A stretch of DNA of 12,725 nucleotides from Gammaproteobacteria bacterium. GTDB lineage: Bacteria > Pseudomonadota > Gammaproteobacteria > Steroidobacterales > Steroidobacteraceae. The position numbers and the translations under genes were made by a program. The stretch lies in NCBI GenBank assembly GCA_009923475.1, contig RFTM01000014.1, positions 1 to 12,725 on the forward strand. The letters are read 5' to 3'. Below the pieces are notes generated by a model. It was given only the letters and a program-made list of their open reading frames with translations, had not been told where the DNA came from and did no database searches. The stretch's first letter is position 1. Every line of letters begins with the position of its first letter. Shown piece after piece: positions 1 through 6,947 of this stretch.

Positions 1-133
1 CCGTTGAAATAGATGTCGCCCACCGCCGCGTCGACGCGCCCTTGGCTGATCGGGCGGCCGTTGTCGTTCATCCCGGCCGGCCGATCAGCCAAGGGCGCGT
101 CGACGCGGCGGTGGGCGACATCTATTTCAACGG
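1..133. repeat. Foldback inverted repeat (about 60-bp arms, 13-bp loop) at the left edge
   Basis: Bases 1-60 are the reverse complement of 74-133. Positions 1-53 match 81-133 exactly, there is one mismatch (54 against 80), and six more pairs match inward to 60/74, leaving a loop at 61-73. The right arm is in frame with the flagellin that follows and encodes a plausible flagellin segment. The left arm is that same segment reversed. The left arm starts exactly at base 1, so the repeat could continue outside. Palindromes of this size are unstable in cells, and foldback ends are a known product of amplification or assembly, so I infer an artefact rather than a regulatory element. Confidence 0.95.
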
Positions 134-596
134 TACGGCTTACAAGAAGAAGGGTTCCGGCGCGGTAGGCGCCGATACCACCCCGAGCGATGACGAACTC
201 GCCTACGCGAACCGGCGGGTCCAGAAGCTGCAAGTCAACTTCGGCGAGAATTCCAAAGACCGCGCCTTCCTCTACCAGTCACGTCACAACGTGACGATCA
301 CGGATACCGAGAGCGCGGTCACGGCGCTCGATTTCGTGGATGCCGCTGCCAAGGTGGTCAACGAATCCCGGGCCCGCATGGGCGCGACGATGAGCCGCAT
401 CGAGCACACGATCAACAACCTGATGAACCTCGTCGAGAACACCGAAGAGGCGAAATCGCGCGTGCTCGACACCGACTACGCGAAGGAGTCGGCCGAGCTC
501 GCGAAGGCGCAGATCCTGGCGCAGGCGGGCACCGCGATGCTGGCGCAAGCCAACCAGTCGCAGCAGTACGTGCTCAACCTGTTGCGACAGGGCTGA
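75..596 (+). CDS. Flagellin, C-terminal part (5' end missing)
   Basis: This is the 3' portion of a flagellin, the subunit exported through the flagellar type III apparatus and polymerised into the filament. About 173 residues remain. The last 90 match the conserved C-terminal D0/D1 helices: a run like RARMGATMSRIEHTINNL, then RVLDTDYAKE, then AQAGTAMLAQANQ and a final VLNLLRQG. The part before about base 250 is variable-domain-like. The frame stays open to base 1, but everything left of about 74 is the reversed arm of a palindrome and should not be read as protein. The true N-terminus with its D0/D1 helices is absent. The stop lies 18 bp before flgA with no terminator-like hairpin that I can see. 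The family call is safe; the paralogue (fliC, flaA or flaB) cannot be assigned. Confidence 0.9.
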   Translation, partial: GRPISQGRVDAAVGDIYFNGTAYKKKGSGAVGADTTPSDDELAYANRRVQKLQVNFGENSKDRAFLYQSRHNVTITDTESAVTALDFVDAAAKVVNESRARMGATMSRIEHTINNLMNLVENTEEAKSRVLDTDYAKESAELAKAQILAQAGTAMLAQANQSQQYVLNLLRQG

Positions 597-614
597 TCCT
601 GAACGCAGGGACCC

Positions 615-1382
615 ATGCTCAAGCCGCTCACCAGCCTCGTCGCGGCGCTCTTCGCCGCGTCCCTGCCGAACGCCGGCGCAGCCGAACCACTGTCGCTGGC
701 GGCGGCAGCGGAGCGTTTCGTCGAGCGCAGCACATCGCTACCCGAAGGGAGCGTACGAGCCCAATCGATCGACCGACAGATGCCGCTCGGCGACTGCCCC
801 GCAGGCTGGGAGTGGTCTTTCCCCTATGAGGCGCGCACCACCGTGCAGGTCTCCTGCACGGCCTCGCCCATCCCCAGCAAGCGGTTCGTCGCCGTGCGGT
901 ATCTCGTCCCTGAAACCCGTGCACAGGACCGTGCGCCGTCTGCCGGCGCGATGCGGCGTTTCGTGGTCGCCGCACGCGACCTGGGCGTCGGCGCCGTGCT
1001 CCGTCCCGAGGACCTGGAGGTGGTGTCGGTACCCCCCAGGGATCGTGCGTTCTCTTCCACCCTTTCAGACCCCGAGACACTCGTAGGGCTCGCCTTGACC
1101 CGCCCGGTCCGGCGGGGGGAGAGCCTCGGTCGCGCCGACGCGCGCAATGCCGTTGCCATAAAGCGCAACAGCGTCGTTGCCGCGTGGTCCTCCTTCCCCG
1201 GCGGCCGGGTGGTCACCAAACTCACGGCGATGCAGAGCGGCAAGGTCGGCGACTGGATTGATGCCGAGAATCCGCAGACTGGTCGCCGTCTCAGGGGCCT
1301 GGTCCAAGCCGACGGAACCCTCAAGATGGGCGGCGGCGCCCCAGATGTCTTGGCTCAAGGTACGATGTCCCGGGCCGACTGA
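615..1382 (+). CDS. flgA: Flagellar basal-body P-ring formation protein FlgA
   Basis: FlgA is the periplasmic chaperone needed to assemble the FlgI P-ring around the rod. The 255-aa product starts with a Sec signal peptide (about residues 1-22, ending NAGA-A) and has an N-terminal domain with two cysteines (C61, C81) that could form a disulfide. An SAF domain follows at about 115-175 (FVVAARDLGVGAVLRPEDLE, then GLALTRPVRRGESL). The C-terminal beta module contains KVGDWIDAENPQTGRRLRG and ends in a typical G-x-L-x-M strand. Length is normal for the family. The ATG at 615 has an AGGGA ribosome site four bases upstream. It lies between the flagellin fragment and flgM, the usual flgA-flgM-flgN arrangement. 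Confidence 0.93.
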   Translation: MLKPLTSLVAALFAASLPNAGAAEPLSLAAAAERFVERSTSLPEGSVRAQSIDRQMPLGDCPAGWEWSFPYEARTTVQVSCTASPIPSKRFVAVRYLVPETRAQDRAPSAGAMRRFVVAARDLGVGAVLRPEDLEVVSVPPRDRAFSSTLSDPETLVGLALTRPVRRGESLGRADARNAVAIKRNSVVAAWSSFPGGRVVTKLTAMQSGKVGDWIDAENPQTGRRLRGLVQADGTLKMGGGAPDVLAQGTMSRAD

Positions 1383-1414
1383 TACGCTCGGAAAGTGGGA
1401 AAAGGTGCGCAGCC

Positions 1415-1750
1415 ATGACAGTCGATAAGCCATTCATCAACGGAACCCATCCCGCTCGGGATGCGGTCGGCCTCCGTCGGGCCAACCATGGCAACCAGCC
1501 GGTCCTAGGCGACCGCGTGGCGGCCCAAACCACAGCCGTCGCAGCAGCCGTCGACCCGGTGCAGGTCTCCACCGTCTCCCGCGAGATGTCCGCGGCCTTG
1601 GGCCCGAACTCGATGGACGAGATGTTCGACCATGACAAGGTCGAGGCCATCCGTCGCGAAATCCGCGAAGGCCGGTTCCCCATCGACGAGGAACGGCTCG
1701 CCAAGAAGTTCCGTGAACTCGAGAAGGAGCTTGGAGACCTTGGCGCCTGA
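1415..1750 (+). CDS. flgM: Anti-sigma-28 factor FlgM
   Basis: FlgM binds and inhibits the flagellar sigma factor FliA until the hook is complete and FlgM is exported, coupling late-gene expression to assembly. The 111-aa protein has a long low-complexity N-terminal half (about 1-60), as expected for the disordered export part. The C-terminal sigma-binding region at about 67-108 carries the family signature FDHDKVEAIRREIREGRFPI followed by DEERLAKK. The ATG has an AAAGG ribosome site nine bases upstream. It is slightly longer than the roughly 97-aa enteric protein. flgN follows after 7 bp, and FlgN-type chaperones commonly serve with FlgM in late-gene control. I see no convincing sigma-28 promoter in the 32-bp gap before it. 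Confidence 0.93.
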   Translation: MTVDKPFINGTHPARDAVGLRRANHGNQPVLGDRVAAQTTAVAAAVDPVQVSTVSREMSAALGPNSMDEMFDHDKVEAIRREIREGRFPIDEERLAKKFRELEKELGDLGA

Positions 1751-1757
1751 CGCAGCC

Positions 1758-2189
1758 ATGATGCCCCACCCGAACGTCACGCCGAGCTTGCAGGATCTCG
1801 CGGATCTTTGTGTCAGCATCTGTCGCACGCTCGATCGCGAACACGCCGTCTTGCGCGGTTCGAAGGGGCTCATCGGCGAGGGCGTGGACGACCTTGAGGC
1901 AATCCACGCGGAGAAATCCGAGCAGCTCGAACGGCTCGAGGCGCTCGCACGGTCCCCGGGAGCGACCGACGAGGCGAGGGCCGATCCGGAACGTGCCAAG
2001 TCCGTGAGGGGCGACATCGAACGCTGCAAGCAGTTGCAGTACCGCAACCATCAGGTGTTCAGCCGCATCGTCGCGGCGCAGCGCCGCATCATCTCTGTGC
2101 TGCGCCCGAACGACGACGACATCAGCATCTACGACCGCGGCGGCAGGACCCGCGACTTCGGCATGGGTCGCCTCGGCGATCGCGCTTGA
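1758..2189 (+). CDS. flgN: Flagellar export chaperone FlgN
   Basis: FlgN-type chaperones hold the hook-filament junction proteins FlgK and FlgL for export. The 143-aa product is almost wholly helical, with a coiled-coil-like stretch (about 45-65, EAIHAEKSEQLERLEAL) and a C-terminal amphipathic helix with YRNHQVFSRIVAAQRR. It ends in the YDRGGRT tail common in this family. The frame is open upstream to 1632 inside flgM, but ATG 1758 (followed by a second ATG) gives the expected family length and lies 7 bp after the flgM stop, with a GGAG at about 1733-1736 inside flgM. Translation may be coupled to flgM. The assignment rests on helical pattern, tail and neighbourhood, since the family is poorly conserved. 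Confidence 0.85.
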   Translation: MMPHPNVTPSLQDLADLCVSICRTLDREHAVLRGSKGLIGEGVDDLEAIHAEKSEQLERLEALARSPGATDEARADPERAKSVRGDIERCKQLQYRNHQVFSRIVAAQRRIISVLRPNDDDISIYDRGGRTRDFGMGRLGDRA

Positions 2190-2193
2190 GCCG

Positions 2194-2481
2194 TCAACCC
2201 CGTTGTCCGGTCTCGTGAGGCGGCTCCCGCCCCTCCATCCAGTAGACCCACGAGAGAACGACGGCCACCGCCCGGTAGACATCAGGCGGGATGACCGCAT
2301 CGAGCGGCAACTCGGAGAGCCGGGCGGCAAGCATGGCATCGTGCATCACCGGCACGCCCTGCCGACGCGCCTCAGCGACGATCTCCTGCGCCATGAGCTC
2401 GCGACCCGTCGCCACGATGACGGGGACGGCGTTGCTGCCGTACTCGAGGGCGACTGCGCGGTCTTCGCGTTCCATGCTCAT
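2194..2481 (-). CDS. FhlB-like protein (stand-alone FlhB C-terminal domain)
   Basis: The 95-aa protein aligns by eye with the cytoplasmic C-terminal domain of FlhB/YscU export-switch proteins. It has AVALEYG, then VPVIVATGRELMAQEI, then a short middle part and IPPDVYRAVAVVLSWVYWME. The FlhB membrane part and the NPTH autocleavage motif are absent; the sequence begins just after where NPTH would stand. Known FhlB/FlhB2 proteins can partly replace the cleaved FlhB domain in export, and a role in the hook-to-filament switch is inferred here. The ATG at 2481 has a strong GAGGGG site, and the gene begins 7 bp after the fliK stop, indicating one transcript. Its stop faces the flgN stop across four bases. 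Confidence 0.88.
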   Translation of the reverse strand: MSMEREDRAVALEYGSNAVPVIVATGRELMAQEIVAEARRQGVPVMHDAMLAARLSELPLDAVIPPDVYRAVAVVLSWVYWMEGREPPHETGQRG

Positions 2482-2488
2482 GCCCCCC

Positions 2489-3790
2489 TCATACGCGGAT
2501 GGACCGCAGCTGACCGGGATCGGTCGGTGTCATCGTATCGAGCTGTGGCTCGATCACGGACCACCTCGCGAGTTCTAGGCCAGCCCCCCGCAGACGGCGC
2601 GAGAGCTCGGCCTTGGACTCTTCCCAGTGCGCCTGTCGGCCCGCTGTATCCGTGAGAACCGTGACGGCAACGCCTGCGCGCCCTACCTGTTCGATTCGGA
2701 TGTCGATATCACCGAATGGCAGGGACACGCCGACAAGACGCGTACGCCACGGACGCTGCCGGTCGTGACGTCGTCCGTCGCCTCCCTCATGGTCTGACGC
2801 TCTCCCGGGGGAGTCCTGCTGCAGCGTGATCCACCATCCACCGACTCCATCGGGAGCGGGGAACAGGAAGGAATACACTATGCCGCCACCCCTGCTGGCG
2901 GCCGTTGCAGCGCTTTGCAGTCCGACCAAGTCGTCAAGCGCCGACCACGCACCCTCCGTGGCGGGACCCTCACGCCTGCTCGCGATGAATTCAAGCAGCC
3001 GCCGCTTCAGGTCCGCCGGCGGAACCGTGCGACGCTCACGAAGCTGTGATTCGAAGAACAGTCCGGACTGCGACACCGACAGGGCGAGAGACTGCATCCA
3101 GCCTGCGAGCCCAGTGGCCGCCGGTGTGGACGGCATGCCCGGGGCGGTCACCGCGGACTTCTGACCGTCAGGGCCCATCAGCCATCCGGCGAGCGCGCGC
3201 GGCAGATGCAACCGTGCGGACAGAGAACGGATGGGGTCGACACGGGCCCGCAGCAGCGGGCTCACGGTGTGGGTGAGGACGGTCGCCTCGACGACCGGCT
3301 CGGCATCTCCCGCGAGCACCGGCCCCGATGCGGCCACCCGGGCAGCGGGCGAAGGCGAACCGCCGATCCTCGCGACAGAAGTGCCGGCAAGCGGCAACAG
3401 GGGGACAAGGGTGAGGGCCCCGCTCATGTCGCGGGCGACCTGCATGGAGAGGCGGGAATATTCAGAAACCCCTGGTATCGGCCGACTTGAGAAGAAGTGG
3501 TCGCCGACCCGCAGGAGCATCTCGTCGTCCTGGAAGCGCACGGTCGCGCTGAGCACCGACCCCACTTCCCAACGGGCGGCAGCCGCTACCGACGACGGAA
3601 CAGCGATGGCGCGGTCCGCCGCGGCGACCAGCTCGGGGTCGCGCGGGGCCGGTGATGAGGGGGGCAGACCGACAGGACTTAGCATCTGCTCACAAGTCGT
3701 CGTACGACCCTTCGGCTTGAGACTTGCTGGGAGTATAGTGTCGATGAGAAACATGCGGAGTATCTGATTGAGGTCTGCGGTCTTATCCAT
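2489..3790 (-). CDS. fliK: Flagellar hook-length control protein, FliK-like
   Basis: The 433-aa protein has a long low-complexity Ala/Pro/Ser-rich N-terminal and middle part. Its C-terminal domain (last 130-140 residues) matches the FliK/Flg_hook pattern: a LVGVSLPFGDIDIRIEQVGR beta segment, VAVTVLTDTAGRQAHWEESK, then LSRRLRGAGLELARWSV. FliK measures hook length and triggers the FlhB specificity switch, so its pairing with the FhlB-like gene makes sense. Start choice: the frame runs back to 3982, but that stretch is antisense to a secreted-protein gene. ATG 3790 (MDKTADLNQILRMF) has an AGGA close upstream, and ATG 3754 has no ribosome site. The N-terminus overlaps the divergent gene's start by about 23 bp if both calls hold. 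FliK is fairly certain; the exact start is not. Confidence 0.82.
   Translation of the reverse strand: MDKTADLNQILRMFLIDTILPASLKPKGRTTTCEQMLSPVGLPPSSPAPRDPELVAAADRAIAVPSSVAAAARWEVGSVLSATVRFQDDEMLLRVGDHFFSSRPIPGVSEYSRLSMQVARDMSGALTLVPLLPLAGTSVARIGGSPSPAARVAASGPVLAGDAEPVVEATVLTHTVSPLLRARVDPIRSLSARLHLPRALAGWLMGPDGQKSAVTAPGMPSTPAATGLAGWMQSLALSVSQSGLFFESQLRERRTVPPADLKRRLLEFIASRREGPATEGAWSALDDLVGLQSAATAASRGGGIVYSFLFPAPDGVGGWWITLQQDSPGRASDHEGGDGRRHDRQRPWRTRLVGVSLPFGDIDIRIEQVGRAGVAVTVLTDTAGRQAHWEESKAELSRRLRGAGLELARWSVIEPQLDTMTPTDPGQLRSIRV
3734..3760 (+). promoter_or_regulatory. Candidate -10 element and ribosome site for the TTG-start gene
   Basis: TATAGT at 3734-3739 is one base from the sigma-70 -10 consensus. 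GGAG at 3757-3760 sits seven bases before the TTG at 3768. No good -35 element is visible at 16-18 bp spacing. The site lies inside the 5' part of the divergent fliK. The ribosome site is the main reason for preferring TTG 3768 over ATG 3789, which has none. Confidence 0.35.
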
Positions 3791-4184
3791 GGTCCTGTTG
3801 GTTCCCGCCGCTTGGGCAGCCGAACCTCCCGGCAACGCCCGCAGGCCGCCGCCCGAGCCTGACCTTCGCGTGCAGGCCGTCCCGGAGCTCGTATGCACCG
3901 GAGGGCGTGCCGTCAACATCGTGAACGATAGCTTGGAGACCTCAAGCGAGGAGTCGCCGCTCCGCCTCCGCCTACGCGGCAATCTCCTCTACATAGGACA
4001 GACCAGCGTCAGCGAAAAGTTCTTCGGGCTGATCAACCGGTCCGATCGGCGTCGTTGGGTCTCGGGCAATGCAACATTGGTCCTCGACGACGACCTCAAA
4101 CAAGGTGTCTGGGTGCGTCTTTCAACGGTCTCCACCCGTATAAGCGCCGTCCGATGCGAGCCGTTCGACGCTTCCAAGAGATGA
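3768..4184 (+). CDS. Small secreted protein of unknown function
   Basis: I do not recognise this 138-aa protein. The N-terminus is a clear Sec signal peptide (hydrophobic AVLSMVLLVPAAWA, cleavage after about residue 18). The mature part has two cysteines, C43 and C130, near its ends, which could pair in the periplasm. Alternating hydrophobic residues (LRLRLRGNLLYIG, ATLVLDDDL, GVWVRLSTVS) suggest a mostly beta fold. The start is TTG 3768 with GGAG seven bases upstream. ATG 3789 would leave a shorter but still hydrophobic leader. It overlaps the next gene by 4 bp (ATGA), so the two are probably made together and act in the same envelope process. It is divergent from fliK. Base use fits the flagellar neighbours, and no transfer signs are visible. 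Confidence 0.72.
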   Translation: MRSAVLSMVLLVPAAWAAEPPGNARRPPPEPDLRVQAVPELVCTGGRAVNIVNDSLETSSEESPLRLRLRGNLLYIGQTSVSEKFFGLINRSDRRRWVSGNATLVLDDDLKQGVWVRLSTVSTRISAVRCEPFDASKR

Positions 4185-6184
4185 CCCGCCGGACTCCCGG
4201 ACGCTTGCGATCGCGGGCACTGCTCACCCTTGGCGTGCTGCTACAGGCCTGCGGTGGCGGCGGCGATCCCGCACCGGCCGCAGTTGCACCGCCGCTGTCA
4301 GGGACGTTCGTCGATCTCTCGATCGCAGGGCTGTCCTACGCAACGACCACCGTCTCGGGCACCACGGGACCGGGAGGCGGGTTCACCTATCGATGTCTGA
4401 CCCCCGACTGCGAGACGCTGACGTTCTCGGTGGGCCCGATCATACTGGGATCCGCATCCGGCGCATCGACCTTGACGATGAAGGATCTTGCGGGAGGCAT
4501 CGATGCCGGGCTGCTCTCCACAATCACCGTCCGTCGCGTACAGTTCCTGATCGCGATGGACGGCGATGCAGAAGTGGCCAACGGCATCTCGATCCCCTCC
4601 GCACTGGCCGCTTCGCTGGCGGGGAGGTCGCTGGACTTCAACGCGACATCCTTCGACTCGGACCTGTCAGCACTGATCGACCGCCTCAAAGGGGACTCCC
4701 GCCTGTCTTCTTCCTACCGGGCCGGCATGCAGATCCCCTCGGCGGCGACCGCTCGCGCGATCGCCGAGCAGGCCGAAGCGCTCGCGCGCGGCGTCCTCGT
4801 CGAGACACCGTCATCTTCCGTAGTGCCGGCCAGGGAGCTGCGTAAATATGTGCTGCGCGTACCCGATACCTCATTGGTGCCCTACTCGGGCAGGTCGACG
4901 CTGCTCTCCGCCGCTTATCCCCGAGGTCTGAGACCCGCTCTCGGTGCGGGGATCTCCGTGGTCTCAGGTACCCCAGCGACGGGGCTGCGCCTGCGGGTCG
5001 TGACATCACGCGGGATCGCTGTCCCGGCGCCGCGATACTCCGACGGCGTGTCGTCGCGCTCCGCCGGGGTGCTGCTCAACGAAAGCATCAACGGTGCGCC
5101 GTCTTGGACCACCGTCACACTGAACTCCGCCTCCGCCGAGGCGGGTCCGCTGATCGTGCTCAAGGCCGCTGACGGGAGCGCATTGTCCGGCAGACCAACG
5201 CCGACCGATGCCTCGGGCAGCGACGGCGCGCGCAATCTCGACGAATCGCTCCAACCGCGGTCACCGGAGTTCGACCAGCGGGGGCTCGATCCGGCGGGCA
5301 TCACCGAGGGGGATGCCGGCACGGTCTGGATCTGCGATCGTCGCGGACCTTTCCTCGTACAGACGGACGACCAAGGTCGATCGCTGCAGCGGATAGGCCC
5401 GGCCGGCAACGCCGGATCGCTGCCTGATGTCGCGCGCCGGCTGCCGGCGCTCCTCGAATCACGGCAGCCGGCGCTCGGCTGCGGCGGTCTCGTTCGGCGT
5501 CCAACCAGCGGCGAGATCCTGTTCGCGCTCGGCGCAGCGCTCAATGTGAACGGACGCACGGCGGTCAGCGCACCGCTGGTCCGTCTGGTGGCGTTCGATC
5601 CGCGGACAGGCAATGTCAGGCAGTACGCACTTCGCATCCGCAGCACCGAATCCGGCTTTCGTGTCCAGGACCTTGCGCCGATCGGCGACGATCGGCTGCT
5701 CGCGCTCGTACGGTTCCGCGAAGGCGGTGCGAACGGCCCTGAGCGCTGGGAGATAAGGACGGTCGACCTCAGCGGCGCGAACGACATCTCCAACCGATCC
5801 TTGACCTCCGGTCCGAACGCCGGGCTCGCGCTCGAGTTCGGCACCCTCGCCGAGATGGAAGCGAGCGGCGTGACACCGGCCACGACGAGCACCATCGTTG
5901 AGCTCGGCGCATTGGGATGGATCGCGGGCAGCGTCGAGGGTCTTGCGCGGGCGGATCCGCGCACGCTGATCGTCATCGGCCAGATGAACGGCGGCGTCTC
6001 CAGCCGCGTTAACGGCGGGGATCCTGCGCTATCGGTGGCGGAGCACCAGGTCGATCGCAACGGAGTCATCACGCCTCGCGCGTCCGGCGGCGCCGTGGCT
6101 CCGGTCTTCGAACTGCTGCCGTCGGCGTTCGAATCGCGGCAGACCGTGATCTGGTCTATCGAGCTCCGCAACGCGGTGGATTGA
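4181..6184 (+). CDS. Lipoprotein with degenerate esterase-like phytase domain
   Basis: This is a 667-aa exported lipoprotein. A basic N-terminus and hydrophobic stretch lead to lipobox LQAC (Cys24), followed by GGGG and a Pro/Ala linker. Residues 40-95 resemble a module common in gammaproteobacterial surface lipoproteins (GTFVDLSIAGLSYATTT, a GTTGPGGGFTY turn, TLTFSVGPIILG). Residues about 367 to the end fit the phytase-like esterase family (PF13449 type) in layout: DPAGI, CDRRGPFLVQTDDQGR, LPALLESRQPALGCGGL and SVEGLARADPRTLIVIG. Several acidic signature positions differ (DPEGI to DPAGI, DEYGP to DRRGP, FEGLA to CGGLV), so enzymatic activity is doubtful. The start at 4181 has AAGAG upstream and overlaps the previous stop. 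The earlier in-frame open stretch from 4055 is inside the upstream gene. Lipoprotein is firm, the domain is probable, and the role is unknown. Confidence 0.8.
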   Translation: MTRRTPGRLRSRALLTLGVLLQACGGGGDPAPAAVAPPLSGTFVDLSIAGLSYATTTVSGTTGPGGGFTYRCLTPDCETLTFSVGPIILGSASGASTLTMKDLAGGIDAGLLSTITVRRVQFLIAMDGDAEVANGISIPSALAASLAGRSLDFNATSFDSDLSALIDRLKGDSRLSSSYRAGMQIPSAATARAIAEQAEALARGVLVETPSSSVVPARELRKYVLRVPDTSLVPYSGRSTLLSAAYPRGLRPALGAGISVVSGTPATGLRLRVVTSRGIAVPAPRYSDGVSSRSAGVLLNESINGAPSWTTVTLNSASAEAGPLIVLKAADGSALSGRPTPTDASGSDGARNLDESLQPRSPEFDQRGLDPAGITEGDAGTVWICDRRGPFLVQTDDQGRSLQRIGPAGNAGSLPDVARRLPALLESRQPALGCGGLVRRPTSGEILFALGAALNVNGRTAVSAPLVRLVAFDPRTGNVRQYALRIRSTESGFRVQDLAPIGDDRLLALVRFREGGANGPERWEIRTVDLSGANDISNRSLTSGPNAGLALEFGTLAEMEASGVTPATTSTIVELGALGWIAGSVEGLARADPRTLIVIGQMNGGVSSRVNGGDPALSVAEHQVDRNGVITPRASGGAVAPVFELLPSAFESRQTVIWSIELRNAVD

Positions 6185-6197
6185 ACCGAGCCGCAAA

Positions 6198-6220
6198 CGC
6201 GCCGGGACAAGACCGGCGCG
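6198..6220. terminator. GC-only hairpin between convergent genes, likely bidirectional terminator
   Basis: CGCGCCGG (6198-6205) pairs perfectly with CCGGCGCG (6213-6220) across a 7-base loop. It sits between the lipoprotein stop at 6184 and the SPOR-gene stop at 6223. On the - strand a short TTT follows the stem; on the + strand no T-run follows. Intrinsic termination would therefore be weak, but position and stem strength support a shared 3' end. Confidence 0.55.
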
Positions 6221-6222
6221 CA

Positions 6223-6861
6223 TCACTGCGACGGGATGCACTCGGCGCCGCCGCGCAGCAGCGCCGCGCAGATCCGTTCGGCCTCGTCGCTGTCATCGAA
6301 CCTTACCCGCAGGCGATAGAGCGATGAACCCGCCGCCGGCTCGATGTCTATCACGGGCGATAATTCCTGCAGCTCCACGAATGCGCGACGAAGTTTCTCC
6401 CAACCCTCACGGGCGGAACGTGCGGTGGAGAACGCCCCCAACTGCACGACCCGCCCCGCAGGGGGGGATGCGGTATCTGGATTGTTGTCGCCCGACGGAG
6501 CGGGCACAGCGGGCTCGGCAGGCGCGATGGGCGGCGCTGGCGCAAGAGCATCGCGTCGACGCTGGGCCAACTCGCTCCATACACCGTCCGGATGTGCCGA
6601 AAGGTATTTGTTGTAGGCGGCAACAGAACCGGACCGGCGGGCGACGCCCCAATCGCGTTCGTCGACCAGCGCGTCCCTTCGCGTACGCGCCTGCTCCGCA
6701 TGCTCGCCCTTGGGATGGTCTTGGAGATAGCGGGTATAACCGTCTGGCGTATCGGTGCGCACCGCTTCGTTCCAGGCGGCATCGGATCTGGCGCAAGCCA
6801 CGAGGCCCATCAGGCACAGCACCGTGATCCCGAGGCTTGCCCGACGGCCACCGGACGCCAT
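6223..6861 (-). CDS. SPOR-domain lipoprotein
   Basis: The 212-aa protein has a lipoprotein signal with lipobox LVAC (Cys23). The next residues are Ala-Arg, not Asp, so outer-membrane sorting is expected. Two helical repeats follow: about 30-65 (AWNEAVRTDTPDGYTRYLQD, ending HAEQARTRRDAL) and about 70-107 (DWGVARRSGSVAAYNKYLSA, ending ELAQRRRDAL). A Pro/Ala linker leads to a C-terminal SPOR domain at about 136-208 (RVVQLGAFSTARSAREGW, then SLYRLRVRF). SPOR domains bind denuded septal peptidoglycan glycan strands. The frame extends to a GTG at 6900, but ATG 6861 gives a normal leader and lies downstream of a candidate promoter. No strong ribosome site is seen at either. It is divergent from motA. 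A role in cell division or motor anchoring is possible but not shown. Confidence 0.82.
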   Translation of the reverse strand: MASGGRRASLGITVLCLMGLVACARSDAAWNEAVRTDTPDGYTRYLQDHPKGEHAEQARTRRDALVDERDWGVARRSGSVAAYNKYLSAHPDGVWSELAQRRRDALAPAPPIAPAEPAVPAPSGDNNPDTASPPAGRVVQLGAFSTARSAREGWEKLRRAFVELQELSPVIDIEPAAGSSLYRLRVRFDDSDEAERICAALLRGGAECIPSQ

Positions 6862-6907
6862 TGACGCATGGGCAACCCGCTTGGATACGAAAAAAAACAC
6901 GGGAATA

Positions 6908-6935
6908 AGTATAACAAAGCGGCCTCTGGTGTCGA
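6908..6935 (-). promoter_or_regulatory. Candidate sigma-70 promoter for the SPOR lipoprotein gene
   Basis: Reading the - strand, TCGACA (6935-6930) and TATACT (6913-6908) each match five of six consensus bases, with a 16-bp spacer. Transcription would begin near 6901, about 40 bases before ATG 6861, which favours that start over the GTG at 6900. It lies in the only AT-richer gap of this stretch, between divergent genes. It is found by eye only. Confidence 0.4.
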
Positions 6936-6947
6936 CTTCTGGCGTTG

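Noticed and set aside
42..74. TTG-started N-terminus of the flagellin frame
   Set aside because: These codons lie in the reversed palindrome arm and loop and are not flagellin sequence; the frame is open by chance.
3791..3982. 64-residue N-terminal extension of the FliK-like frame
   Set aside because: It is antisense to the signal peptide and mature part of the secreted-protein gene, is Arg-rich, and an internal ATG with a nearby AGGA gives a plausible start.
6912..6938. Possible sigma-28 promoter for motA (TAACAAAG, 11-bp spacer, GTCGACTT)
   Set aside because: The -10 part matches the GCCGATAA consensus at only about half its bases and the leader would be only a few bases long. It also overlaps the better - strand sigma-70 candidate.
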